Assembly: GCA_945860165.1 (NCBI GenBank)
Contig: CAMAPL010000016.1
Location: forward strand, 1-52,924
Source: Rhizobium sp. Q54
GTDB lineage: Bacteria > Pseudomonadota > Alphaproteobacteria > Micropepsales > Micropepsaceae
Reading direction: 5' to 3'
Length of the DNA: 52,924 nt
A program made the position numbers and the translations under genes. Below, one piece after another: positions 11,670 to 20,152 of this stretch (position 1 is the stretch's first letter; every line of letters begins with the position of its first letter). The notes under the pieces were generated by a model. The model saw nothing but the letters and a program-made list of their open reading frames with translations, did no database searches and was not told the DNA's origin.

Positions 11670-12965
11670 CATCACCATCCTGGTGACGCGCCCGACGCTG
11701 GTATCGCCGGAATAAAGATTGCCCGCCTTGTCCCAGGTCATGTAGGTGGATTCGACGAACTGGCCGGTTCCCAGCCCGGAACCGTTGCCCATCGCGGCCA
11801 GAACATTGCCATTGCGGTCTATTTTCAGAAGCTGGCCGTCGCGCCCGCTGGAAACCCACAACTCCCCTTTTTGATCGAAAGTCACAGCCGACATCAGGTT
11901 CCGCATCTGGATGGTGCGCTTGTGCTTGCCGTCCTTGCCATAGACCACCAGGCGATACTCCTCGCGGTCGCCGATCCACACATCGCCATTGCGGGGGTCG
12001 ACGGCGATGCCATGGGCGCTGCCGAACTTGCCGGGCCCGATCTGGTTGCCGTACCACTGGTTGATGAACTTGCCGTTCCTGTCCATGTGCAGGATGCGCG
12101 CCGCGCCGACCACATTGTCCGGGGCCATGCCCACATCGTTGGGGCTTTCATTGCCATGGCCCTGGGCGATGAAGACATCACCATTGGCGGCGAAGGCGAC
12201 GTCCAGCGGCTGCCACAAAAGCCTTTGCGCTTTGGCTTCGTTCCAGTCGCCGCGCTTGCCGCGCACCCCCAGGGTCATCAGCAATTTTCCTTGCGGGCTG
12301 ATCTTCAGGACGATGCCGCCATTGGCGTCGCTGATCCAGACATTGTCCTGTGGGTCCACCTTGATGGTGTGGCCTTTTTCCAGTTGGCCGATGACGGAAT
12401 TGGGTATCGTGCGCGCCAGTTTATAATCGGGGCCGAACTGGAAGAGTTGCGGCTGGCCGGGGACAGCGCGCTGCAGCACCCAGAAATTGCCTTTGGAATC
12501 TATGCCGACGCCGGTGGCGCCGCCGCCCACCGGCAGGTTGAAGGGATAGTAATAGGAAACACGCCCCGTCTTCCACAACACCCGCTTTAACTGTTCGCGG
12601 GTTGGCCCCAGCCTGTTGTCGCAGAGCGGCGAGCGCGAACAGGGCGGCACACTCGACGGCGGCAGCTTGCCCAGATCCACCACGCAGCGGGGCGAGAGTT
12701 TGGCCTTGTTTTCGGTCAGGCAGGCGCGCGCCGAATAAAGCCCGGAGCGGCCCTGACAGATTTTATCGATATCGCCCGAGCAACCCGCCAGCACGCTGAG
12801 GGGGGAACTGCCGGGGGGCATGACCTTGCCGCCGGGCGACACCGGCGCCCGGCCACCGGTGTCGGGATGGGTGTCGGCCAGGGTCCAGCCGGGGGATTGG
12901 GCCGTTACGGGGGACAAAAACGCTGCCGCAAGGATACAAAACACCACAAGGCTCAAGCATTTCAT
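11661..12965 (-). CDS. Secreted NHL-repeat beta-propeller with N-terminal Cys-rich repeat
   Basis: A 434-residue exported protein (signal peptide about 1-22). Residues 60-97 hold Cys62, Cys70, Cys82 and Cys94 in the spacing of the Cys-rich GLG1 repeat. From about 145 there are roughly six NHL-type blades, with repeats such as IKVDPQDNVWISDANGG, IAVDPRNGDVWIGD and MTWDKAGNLYSGD. NHL propellers bind ligands or act as lyases or hydrolases; none of these is proven here. It sits between epmA and the MFS-epmB pair but on the opposite strand. A function in EF-P modification is unlikely given its export. Confidence 0.8.
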   Translation of the reverse strand: MKCLSLVVFCILAAAFLSPVTAQSPGWTLADTHPDTGGRAPVSPGGKVMPPGSSPLSVLAGCSGDIDKICQGRSGLYSARACLTENKAKLSPRCVVDLGKLPPSSVPPCSRSPLCDNRLGPTREQLKRVLWKTGRVSYYYPFNLPVGGGATGVGIDSKGNFWVLQRAVPGQPQLFQFGPDYKLARTIPNSVIGQLEKGHTIKVDPQDNVWISDANGGIVLKISPQGKLLMTLGVRGKRGDWNEAKAQRLLWQPLDVAFAANGDVFIAQGHGNESPNDVGMAPDNVVGAARILHMDRNGKFINQWYGNQIGPGKFGSAHGIAVDPRNGDVWIGDREEYRLVVYGKDGKHKRTIQMRNLMSAVTFDQKGELWVSSGRDGQLLKIDRNGNVLAAMGNGSGLGTGQFVESTYMTWDKAGNLYSGDTSVGRVTRMVMSQ

Positions 12966-13094
12966 GCGTGTCTCCCCGATTTTTTATCAATCATGGCGGG
13001 GCGGGGGCGGCGGCGCAACCGGCAGGCCCGCGCATGGCCGATGGTCCCGAAAAAGACTGGTCAAAACCGGGCCAGCGCGTAGGTTTGCCCCGCC

Positions 13095-14291
13095 ATGAAC
13101 CAGACGACCGCCCAGAAGATCACCCATGACACCAGCTTTACGGTGCTGGGCGCGATTGGTTTCTGCCATCTGCTCAACGACATGATGCAGTCGCTGCTGC
13201 CGGCGATCTATCCCACCCTGAAAGACCAGTTCCAGCTCAGCTTTGCCCAGATCGGGATGATCACGCTGGCGTTCCAGTGCACCGCCTCGCTGCTGCAGCC
13301 GATGGTGGGGTATTTCGCCGATCTCAAGCCGATGCCCTATTCGCTGGCGCTGGGCATGATCTCGACCTTCATCGGTCTTTTGGTGCTGGCGGTGGCGCCC
13401 AATTATGCCGTGATCCTGATCGCCGCCATGATGGTGGGGCTGGGTTCGGCGGTCTTCCATCCCGAAGCCAGCCGGGTGGCGCGTATGGCGTCGGGCGGGC
13501 GTTACGGCCTGGCGCAATCGGTGTTCCAGGTGGGTGGTAATACCGGCCAGGCAATCAGCCCGCTGATAGCCGCGCTACTGGTGGCGACCTATGGCCAGCG
13601 CAGCATCGTCTGGTATGCGGGTTTCGCGCTGCTGGCCTTTGTGATCCTGGTGAAGGTCGGCAGCTGGTACAAGCATCACGGGCTGGCGCGTATCCGCGGC
13701 CATGTCCATGTCAAGCATCCCGAACTGACGCGCGGCAAGGTGATCCTGGCGCTATCTATCCTGCTGGCGCTGGTTTTTTCCAAGTTCGTCTACCTGGCCT
13801 GCATCGGCAGCTATTACACCTTCTACCTGATCGAAAAATTCGGCGTGTCGGTGCAGAGCGCCCAGGTGCATCTGTTCTTTTTCCTAGGCGCCATCGCGGC
13901 GGGCACCTTGCTGGGCGGCGTGCTGGGCGACCGCATCGGGCGCAAGTATCTCATCTGGTTCTCGATCCTGGGGATGCTGCCTTTCACCGTCATGCTGCCT
14001 TACGCCAACCTGTTCTGGGTGGGCATTATCGCCTCCATTATCGGCGTGATCCTGGCCTCGGCTTTTCCCGCCATCGTGGTCTATGCGCAGGAATTGCTGC
14101 CGGGCCGGGTGGGCATGATTGCGGGACTCTTTTTTGGGTTGTCGTTCGGCCTTAGCGGTATGGGCGCGGCGGTGCTGGGTGCGGTGGCCGACGTTACCTC
14201 CATCGATTATGTATTCAAGCTGTGCGCCTTCCTGCCGGCGATCGGCCTGCTGACCGTGTTTCTGCCCAATTTCAAAGTGCATAAGATATGA
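13095..14291 (+). CDS. fsr: MFS transporter, fosmidomycin-resistance (Fsr) family
   Basis: A 398-residue, about 12-helix inner-membrane proton antiporter. The stretch GSAVFHPEASRVARMASGG and the following GLAQSVFQVGGN are hallmarks of the Fsr subfamily, which exports fosmidomycin in E. coli; the natural substrate here is unknown. Its TGA stop overlaps the ATG of epmB (ATGA, 14288-14291), so the two are almost certainly co-translated. Why an exporter should be coupled to EF-P modification is unclear. Confidence 0.85.
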   Translation: MNQTTAQKITHDTSFTVLGAIGFCHLLNDMMQSLLPAIYPTLKDQFQLSFAQIGMITLAFQCTASLLQPMVGYFADLKPMPYSLALGMISTFIGLLVLAVAPNYAVILIAAMMVGLGSAVFHPEASRVARMASGGRYGLAQSVFQVGGNTGQAISPLIAALLVATYGQRSIVWYAGFALLAFVILVKVGSWYKHHGLARIRGHVHVKHPELTRGKVILALSILLALVFSKFVYLACIGSYYTFYLIEKFGVSVQSAQVHLFFFLGAIAAGTLLGGVLGDRIGRKYLIWFSILGMLPFTVMLPYANLFWVGIIASIIGVILASAFPAIVVYAQELLPGRVGMIAGLFFGLSFGLSGMGAAVLGAVADVTSIDYVFKLCAFLPAIGLLTVFLPNFKVHKI

Positions 14292-15316
14292 GTATGGCCC
14301 CGCGCGATTTGGAACAAATCGCGCAATCAAATCTTGAACAGGTTGCGCGGCGCTATGCGGTGGCGGTGTCGCCGCATCTTCTGTCGTTGGTGGACCCTAC
14401 TGATCCGAACGATCCTATCGCGCGCCAGTTCCTGCCCAGCCTGGAAGAGCTGGTCAGTTTGCCGGGAGAACTGGCCGATCCCATCGGCGACGGCGCGCAT
14501 GCGCCGGTGGCGGGGATTGTGCACAGACATAAAGATCGCGTGCTGTTCAAGGCGGTGGCGAGTTGCCCGGTCTATTGCCGCTTCTGTTTTCGCCGCGACA
14601 TGATTGGCCCTGGAAGTGAGAACGCGCTGTCGAAAGAGGCGTTCGATACGGCGATTGCCTATATCGCGGCGCATGACGAGATTCGCGAAGCTATCCTGAC
14701 CGGTGGCGATCCCTTCATCCTGTCGCCGCGCCGTGCGGGTGAGATCACCCATCGGCTAGCGGCGATCAATCATGTGAAGGTGATCCGCTGGCATACCCGC
14801 GTGCCGGTGACCGACCCGGAACGGGTGAGCGACGAGATGGTGGCGGCGCTGCATGCCCCCGGCGCGGTGACCTGGGTGGCGGTGCATGCCAATCATGCGC
14901 GCGAATTTTCGCCCCCCGCCGCAAGGGCGATTGCGCGCCTGGTGGATGGCGGGATCCCGCTGGTCAGCCAGTCGGTGCTGCTGAAGGGCGTCAATGACAA
15001 TGACGAGGCGCTAGCCGAACTTATGCACGCCTTCGTCGCTCATCGCATCAAGCCCTATTACCTGCATCATCCCGACCTTGCGCCGGGCACGTCGCACTTC
15101 CGCGTCGGTATCGACGAGGGACTGGCGCTGATGAATGCTTTGCGCGCGCGTGTGTCGGGGCTGGAAATGCCGGTCTATATGCTCGATATCCCCGGCGGAT
15201 TCGGCAAGGTGGCGCTGGAATCAGATCATCTGGAGAAGACCGCAGCGGGATACCGGGTGCGTGATTCCGCCGGTTCATGGCACGCCTATCCCGAACGTCT
15301 TTTGGCCAAAAGCTAG
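14288..15316 (+). CDS. epmB: EF-P lysine 2,3-aminomutase EpmB (radical SAM)
   Basis: A 342-residue radical SAM enzyme of the KamA/EpmB family that converts (S)-alpha-lysine to (R)-beta-lysine, the substrate of EpmA. The cluster motif C93-x3-C97-x2-C100 (CPVYCRFC) binds the 4Fe-4S cluster. LTGGDPFILS (SAM site) and the PLP-binding style C-terminal region, with IPGGFGKV, are also seen. The length fits EpmB (about 342) rather than the longer clostridial KamA. The start overlaps the MFS stop by 4 nt. With efp and epmA nearby the full first two steps of EF-P modification are encoded; no epmC was seen. Confidence 0.92.
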   Translation: MSMAPRDLEQIAQSNLEQVARRYAVAVSPHLLSLVDPTDPNDPIARQFLPSLEELVSLPGELADPIGDGAHAPVAGIVHRHKDRVLFKAVASCPVYCRFCFRRDMIGPGSENALSKEAFDTAIAYIAAHDEIREAILTGGDPFILSPRRAGEITHRLAAINHVKVIRWHTRVPVTDPERVSDEMVAALHAPGAVTWVAVHANHAREFSPPAARAIARLVDGGIPLVSQSVLLKGVNDNDEALAELMHAFVAHRIKPYYLHHPDLAPGTSHFRVGIDEGLALMNALRARVSGLEMPVYMLDIPGGFGKVALESDHLEKTAAGYRVRDSAGSWHAYPERLLAKS

Positions 15317-15398
15317 TCCCGCCAAGGCCTTCGCGCTGGCTTGCGAGCGCCTCGATTTCGACCTAACTATGTATATCGTAGATACTGAGGACGGTGTC

Positions 15399-15896
15399 AT
15401 GCGCGCACTCCCAATCATCATCTTCTCCCTGCTTGCAACACCCGCTTTGGCGGCGCTGGACACGACCAGCGCGCCGACCTTGCCCTTCACGCCCAGCGGT
15501 TACGGCGAACCCGAAGCGGTGATGTGCCGCGCGCCCCAGCCGCTGCCCCAGGGCGGCCTGGGCCCCAAGCTCTGCATGCGCAACAGCGTCTGGCTGAAGC
15601 TGACCGATACGGCCAGCGATTTGAGCGCCGACGGCAAGGCCGTTTTCGCGCGCGATACCGTGGCTGAGCCTTCGGGCAAGGGCCATCCCGAGGCCGTCAC
15701 CTGCCGCCGCCCGACGGCCACCACTGCCAGCCGCATCGAGCTGGGGCCGACGGTCTGCCTGACCAACAAATATTGGGCGGGTCTTGCCGCTGAGCAGAAA
15801 CGCGTCAACAGCTATGGCATCGTCGTCAGCACCAAGGTGAATGGCCCCAGCGGCCGTGGCGATGGCATCCCGGTGCTGCCCACCGAACTGCACTAA
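15399..15896 (+). CDS. Secreted protein with an internal duplication, unknown function
   Basis: A 165-residue protein with a signal peptide (about 1-19, ending ALA-A). The mature part contains two related units: EPEAVMCRAPQ...GPKLCMRNSVW and HPEAVTCRRPT...GPTVCLTNKYW. Each has two cysteines about 20 residues apart, suggesting one disulfide per unit. I do not recognise the family. ATG 15399 is chosen because GAGG lies upstream and the signal peptide begins there; the open frame continues upstream into epmB. An AT-rich, partly palindromic stretch (15366-15384) precedes it and may be its promoter. Confidence 0.7.
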   Translation: MRALPIIIFSLLATPALAALDTTSAPTLPFTPSGYGEPEAVMCRAPQPLPQGGLGPKLCMRNSVWLKLTDTASDLSADGKAVFARDTVAEPSGKGHPEAVTCRRPTATTASRIELGPTVCLTNKYWAGLAAEQKRVNSYGIVVSTKVNGPSGRGDGIPVLPTELH

Positions 15897-15915
15897 TCAT
15901 CGAGGTATAAAATGA

Positions 15916-15942
15916 AAACGGCGCGCCGGTGGCGCGCCGTTT
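15916..15942. terminator. Terminator hairpin between convergent genes
   Basis: A 12-bp perfect stem (15916-15927 with 15931-15942), loop ggt. Read on the minus strand it is followed by T-rich sequence, so it best serves the 15962-16762 gene and may also end the plus-strand transcript. Confidence 0.75.
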
Positions 15943-15961
15943 CGCATTCAAACAGCCGCTG

Positions 15962-16762
15962 TCAGCGGCGCGTGGCTTGCCACTTGCTGCCGTCCGAGGC
16001 GGTGCCTGCCATGCGGTCGCCGGTGACGCGGCCGGCATAGGTCTTGTCGCCGGCCGTGAAGGCAATTTGCGGTCCCAGCATTTTGGCCTTGCTGATCGGG
16101 GCGGCGTTCATTCTGCCTTCCAGCATCTGGAAACTCTGCTCCAGGGTCAGTTCGGCTTTGCCCATCTGCCAGGTGCCGGCGACCTTGGCGGGCACGATCC
16201 AGAGCATGGCGCTGCAAAAGCTGGAGCATTCACCGCCGGCGGAAATCATCTCATCCGGCAGCCATTCGCCCATATCGAAGGTGTTGGACACCACCCGTGT
16301 GCCGGGCCTCATGTCCAGCAAGGTCGGTCTCAGGCGCAGATTAAGGCTGGAGAGCAGGAACATGGTAACGACATCGGCCTTGGTAAAATCGGTTTTGAAG
16401 ATGTCGCCATGCACAATGGTCGCCTTGCCGGTCACCCCGGCCTCGGCTGCGTTCTTCCGGGACAGCGCTACCATGTCGGGATTGAATTCGACGCCCAGCG
16501 CCGTGACGCCGCGTTTGGCGGCGGTGATGACGGTGCGCCCGTCGCCCGAACCCAGATCGACGAGATAATCCCTGGGCGTGACCTTCGCCATGTCGAGCAT
16601 GCGGTCCACCAGCGCCTGCGGCGAGGGGACCCAGACCACGTCCTTGCCGGGCTGGCCGCTATAGGGCTCGAAGGGTTTGGCGGGCTGCGCCATGGCGCTG
16701 CCGGTCACCATTATGGCGAAGCAGCAGGCGGACAGGAAGCGGGAAATACACTTAGGCGTCAT
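15962..16762 (-). CDS. Class I SAM-dependent methyltransferase-like protein with signal peptide
   Basis: A 266-residue protein. Residues 1-25 form a signal peptide (ending SAMA-Q). Residues 55-170 carry a Rossmann methyltransferase core: motif I is VDLGSGDGR (68-76), then LGVEFNPDMV and IVHGDIFKTDF. The C-terminal 80 residues are a separate beta-rich segment. Methyltransferases need SAM, which is cytoplasmic, so export is puzzling. Similar exported proteins are known in proteobacteria, but I know of no firm function. It is separated by 35 bp from the 2OG oxygenase upstream on the same strand and is likely co-transcribed with it. Confidence 0.75.
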   Translation of the reverse strand: MTPKCISRFLSACCFAIMVTGSAMAQPAKPFEPYSGQPGKDVVWVPSPQALVDRMLDMAKVTPRDYLVDLGSGDGRTVITAAKRGVTALGVEFNPDMVALSRKNAAEAGVTGKATIVHGDIFKTDFTKADVVTMFLLSSLNLRLRPTLLDMRPGTRVVSNTFDMGEWLPDEMISAGGECSSFCSAMLWIVPAKVAGTWQMGKAELTLEQSFQMLEGRMNAAPISKAKMLGPQIAFTAGDKTYAGRVTGDRMAGTASDGSKWQATRR

Positions 16763-16797
16763 GTCATCTCCTTGCGTTATTTATGATTGGGCTGGGG

Positions 16798-17442
16798 CTA
16801 CATCCGCTCCGGCGCGGAGGTGCCGCGTAGTAGTTTAAAAAAGGCGCTGACGCGGTGACGGAACTGTTCGCGCCGCACCACAGCCCTGTCCGTCACCCAG
16901 TTGAGCTGGATCACCCGGCGCGGGCCTTCGAAGGCGTGGAAGCCGTGCCAGGCATGGGGCTCGTTCTTGAAGATCAGCATGGTGCCCTGATCGGGCGGTA
17001 CTTCGGCGATCACATCCTCCAGGTCGCCGGGGCCGCGCAGCAGGCGCAGCCGGCCGGTCTTCGCTTCCCAGTCATTGTTCATATAGATCAGCACCGTGAT
17101 CAGTTTGGTGCAGGAGTCGGTGTGGATCTGGCCGTCGCGGGCCGCCGAGACGCCGCGCGCCGTCACCATGGTGGGACGTCCCGTCAGGTCGACGCCGAGC
17201 TTGCGTTCCACTGCGGCACGGAATTCCGGTCCCTGGATGGCATCCATGAACGCGGCGAAAGCGGGACCGTATTTCAGGGTAGGAAGCGGAAAGCTGCCGG
17301 GATGGCTGACCAGGGGAAAGTCGGTGTTAATCGCCGGCATGGCGTCGCGCTTCACAAAGCCCGGCACCATCGCATAGGCGAAAGGCTCTTGCGCCACGCT
17401 TGCGGCTTCAAAGGCGTCCAGGTCTATGGGGAGGGGTTTCAT
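16798..17442 (-). CDS. 2-oxoglutarate/Fe(II)-dependent oxygenase (prolyl-hydroxylase-like)
   Basis: A 214-residue protein with the jelly-roll oxygenase signature. The metal ligands are His107 and Asp109 (IHTDS) and His166 (AWHGF); Arg175 or Arg176 (GPRRVIQLNW) would bind 2-oxoglutarate. Such enzymes hydroxylate proteins or small molecules using O2 and 2OG in the cytoplasm. The target is unknown. It lies upstream of the exported methyltransferase-like gene on the same strand. Confidence 0.82.
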   Translation of the reverse strand: MKPLPIDLDAFEAASVAQEPFAYAMVPGFVKRDAMPAINTDFPLVSHPGSFPLPTLKYGPAFAAFMDAIQGPEFRAAVERKLGVDLTGRPTMVTARGVSAARDGQIHTDSCTKLITVLIYMNNDWEAKTGRLRLLRGPGDLEDVIAEVPPDQGTMLIFKNEPHAWHGFHAFEGPRRVIQLNWVTDRAVVRREQFRHRVSAFFKLLRGTSAPERM

Positions 17443-17579
17443 GGCGGCGCGATACTAGCGCAGGCCTGTCTGTGCGGCAAAAAGTAAAAGGCCCTACCTT
17501 TCGCGTGCGGAGCACGCCGAAGGGGAGGTGGCCGTAGTAGCGCTTGCGATGCGAAGGCCGGAGGGGATCAAAAAAGTAT

Positions 17580-17613
17580 GGGGCGGGCGCCAATGTCCAA
17601 TCGCGCCCGCCCC
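17580..17613 (-). terminator. Terminator downstream of the hfa operon
   Basis: An 11-bp perfect GC stem (17580-17590 with 17603-17613) with a 12-nt loop. On the minus strand it is followed by 'atactttttt', as expected for a rho-independent terminator ending hfaABD transcription. Confidence 0.75.
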
Positions 17614-17664
17614 AAAACCGCGGGATTCTAATTTTGCCCCTTAGAAACCCGGAGCAAGAGGGTA

Positions 17665-18348
17665 TTAATGGCCACCCGTATTGTAGTGGATGACGCGGGA
17701 AGTGTTGCCGATCGCGCTGGATGACAGGCCCACCGTGCCGCCGACATTGAAGGCGTTGACGGCCATGTTGGAGATCGCGGACGAGTTGTTGATCTGCTTG
17801 TTGAAGACCGGGAAGTTCGGCGCGTTGGGGTCGGCTTCAAAGCTGTTTCTGATGGCCGAATTCTGGAACACTGCGTTTCCGGCTATGTTGGTCACGAATG
17901 CGCTGGTCCCGGTATAGGGATCCTTGGCGCCGCATTCCTGGTAGCTGTTTACCGAGGTCAGCACCGGATCGGTCGAGACGCTGGCGCCGTTGTACAGCGA
18001 AGTGTTGTTGACGCCCACACTGCCCCACACATTGTTGGCGTCGAGCGAGACGTTCGAGCCGATGGTGGCCTGCGAGCTGACGATCTGGTTGTTGAAGACA
18101 CGGGTATTGTCCATTGTGATGACGTCCATGATGTTACCGGCCGCGGCACTCTGGGCGACCACATCGCCGCCCACGGTGTCAACGACACCCGACAGGTTCG
18201 ACCAGTTGGTCTTCAGGTTGACCTGGTCGTTGACGACCAGCGAGCCGATAGCGCTGTTGTCGTTCCAGGTGCCGTATTCCTCGGCCATGGCCGAAGTAAC
18301 CGTGGCGGTCATCAGGACGGAGGCGAGAAAGATCTTGCAAAGGGACAT
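17665..18348 (-). CDS. hfaD: Probable holdfast anchor protein HfaD
   Basis: A 227-residue exported protein (signal peptide about 1-22, ending AMA-E). The mature part is rich in Asn, Ser, Val and Gly with beta-strand repeats such as FNNQIVSSQATIGSNVSLDA and INNSSAISNMAVNAF, like adhesive surface proteins. In Caulobacter, HfaD helps to fix the polysaccharide holdfast to the cell pole. The assignment rests mainly on its place as third gene after hfaA and hfaB, 17 nt from hfaB. It is shorter than Caulobacter HfaD, so the call is moderate. Confidence 0.6.
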   Translation of the reverse strand: MSLCKIFLASVLMTATVTSAMAEEYGTWNDNSAIGSLVVNDQVNLKTNWSNLSGVVDTVGGDVVAQSAAAGNIMDVITMDNTRVFNNQIVSSQATIGSNVSLDANNVWGSVGVNNTSLYNGASVSTDPVLTSVNSYQECGAKDPYTGTSAFVTNIAGNAVFQNSAIRNSFEADPNAPNFPVFNKQINNSSAISNMAVNAFNVGGTVGLSSSAIGNTSRVIHYNTGGH

Positions 18349-18365
18349 TTTGAACTCCTGCGAAA

Positions 18366-19457
18366 TTATTTGGTTGGGGCTTTTAATTCACGTGACTGTT
18401 CCAGGCCGCCGCGAAGCTGCAGACCGAAGCCGGGTTCGGGCGCAACGTAGCTGCGATAGGGCGACTGGCGATAATTCTCGTTATAGGCTTGGGGCGCATA
18501 GGCAACCGGATAGGGCTGCTGCTGATACGGCGCGGGACCATAAGCGGTCTGCTGATGGTAGGGGCGTTCGCCCGCACCGCGCAGCGGATCGTCCATGGTG
18601 CCCAGCGGAATGGCGCAGGAACCGCCCGGCGCGCGATAGACGCGCGTCATCATTTCCAGCACCGCGCGTTCCAGAACCGAACGCACCGCCAGCTGCACCG
18701 GCTCCAGCGCGCTTTCGCCGATGGAGATGTCGAAGAAGTTGGTGCCCAGGAAGTCGAAAACACCGGCCGAAACCTGGCGGCCGATGATCTGCTTCTGGTA
18801 GGAAATCACGTCGGCGACTTCCAGCGTGTTGGTGTTCACCAAGCGCAGGTCCATGCCGATATTCATGACATACAGGCTGCCGCCCGCGGTGCCGGTGGCG
18901 GCGTTGGTGCCGGTGCCGCCGCCATTGCCCGAAGCGCTCTCGGAGCGAATGTTGAAGTTCAGTTCGGTGATGCCGCCGACGATGTAGTAGTCCGAACCGG
19001 GGATCGAGCCCGCCAGGATCTTGCGGAAGTCGCCGGGCTGCGGATTGGGACGGCTCTCGTCGCCGATCAGCTTGTTGTTGGCATATTTCAGTTCCATTTC
19101 GGCGACCGAGGTGTCGTAACGCTCGACCATGTGCACGCCGGCCTTGTTCAGGGCGCTCATCGCCATCAGGGCGGCGCCGGCGGTGACCTTGCGGCCCGAG
19201 CCCTCGGATTCGGTCTTGCCGGTATAGTCGGCGATCTGGCCGACCGCGATGCGGACCGGGCGCTGGCGGACATAAAACGCCATGCAGCGCAGGGCCGCGG
19301 AATAGGGGGTTTTGTTGCTGATCACGGGCGTTCCGCCGATCGGGGAGGTGTAGCGGCCCACCGAATTGGCGGTGGGGCTGATGCAGCCTTCAAGTGCCAC
19401 GACGGCCAGGAGGCTGGCCAGGGGCTTCAGGAGATGTTTGCGAGCGCGGCGAGTCAT
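18366..19457 (-). CDS. hfaB: Holdfast anchoring lipoprotein HfaB (CsgG family)
   Basis: A 363-residue outer-membrane lipoprotein. The lipobox is LEGC (Cys25). Residues about 60-290 match the CsgG fold, with VRIAVGQIADYTGKTE and later DYYIVGGITELNFN and GMDLRLVNTNTLEVADV. CsgG proteins form nonameric export pores for amyloid-like fibres; HfaB is thought to export HfaA and HfaD for holdfast attachment. The C-terminal 70 residues are rich in Gln, Tyr and Pro. It is the middle gene of hfaA-hfaB-hfaD, 31 nt after hfaA. Confidence 0.88.
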   Translation of the reverse strand: MTRRARKHLLKPLASLLAVVALEGCISPTANSVGRYTSPIGGTPVISNKTPYSAALRCMAFYVRQRPVRIAVGQIADYTGKTESEGSGRKVTAGAALMAMSALNKAGVHMVERYDTSVAEMELKYANNKLIGDESRPNPQPGDFRKILAGSIPGSDYYIVGGITELNFNIRSESASGNGGGTGTNAATGTAGGSLYVMNIGMDLRLVNTNTLEVADVISYQKQIIGRQVSAGVFDFLGTNFFDISIGESALEPVQLAVRSVLERAVLEMMTRVYRAPGGSCAIPLGTMDDPLRGAGERPYHQQTAYGPAPYQQQPYPVAYAPQAYNENYRQSPYRSYVAPEPGFGLQLRGGLEQSRELKAPTK

Positions 19458-19488
19458 GGGAGGGGATTCCCTTCTTTCCTAAAAATTC

Positions 19489-19857
19489 TTAGTGCGTATT
19501 CAGATCGGCGGTTGCCGTTTGGTTGCCGTTGTTGATCTGCGTCGAGTCAATGATCGTGGTATTGCGACTTCCGATGACAGTGACCGTGAGCTGATTGCCG
19601 ATCGCGGAAGCCTGTCCGTAAGCGTTCAGTGCACCGCCCGTGCCAACTCCGCCGCCGGCATACTGGGCGCTGGTGACCCGGCCATCGACCATGGTCAGGT
19701 TGCCGTTCTGGTCGCGCAGCGAGTAGCCGGAGGACTGGTTCATGCTGGCGCCGTAGCCGTTGCACATGCCCGAATTGGTCCAATCGCCCGCGCTTGCCGT
19801 GGTGGACACGGTGGTGGCGAGGAGGGCCAGGGCGATGAGGATATTCGAACGTGTCAT
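19489..19857 (-). CDS. hfaA: Holdfast anchoring protein HfaA (curlin-like)
   Basis: A 122-residue exported protein. The signal peptide runs to about residue 23 (TASA-G). The C-terminal half, AIGNQLTVTVIGSRN then TTIIDSTQINNGNQTA, has the curlin-type alternating beta pattern that forms amyloid in CsgA relatives. HfaA is a surface-exposed anchor of the holdfast. ATG 19857 is chosen since the signal peptide starts there; the frame is open further upstream without signal. As first gene of the operon its promoter should lie in 19858-20150; I saw no convincing CtrA box. Confidence 0.8.
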   Translation of the reverse strand: MTRSNILIALALLATTVSTTASAGDWTNSGMCNGYGASMNQSSGYSLRDQNGNLTMVDGRVTSAQYAGGGVGTGGALNAYGQASAIGNQLTVTVIGSRNTTIIDSTQINNGNQTATADLNTH

Positions 19858-20152
19858 GGTGGTTTTTTCCAAAATCTGTTGCCTCGAACAGAGCAACCGC
19901 CGTGCCATTTTCTTAATCGCCGTTAGGGATTTGGCGTGCCGGGCCGGTACAGGGTGGCGCGGAAAATCCCGCAGATAATGGCTTTTTTGCAAGAGCGCGG
20001 CCGGAGGCTTCGGCGGCGGGGTAAGGCTTTGGCCGGCGCTGTCCCGGGATGGCGCAGGCGGCTTTGCCGCAAAAGCGGGACGGCACTGTTTCAATACAGG
20101 ACATTTTCATAGATCGATTTGGCGAGGGCGGCGAAGCGCCTTATGAAACGCC

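Noticed and set aside
18489..19535. 348-codon plus-strand frame over hfaB
   Set aside because: Antisense of hfaB, which has lipobox and CsgG homology.
19900..19930. CtrA-like box (ttaa-N6-ttag) before hfaA
   Set aside because: Spacing is one base short and only three of four bases of the second half match.
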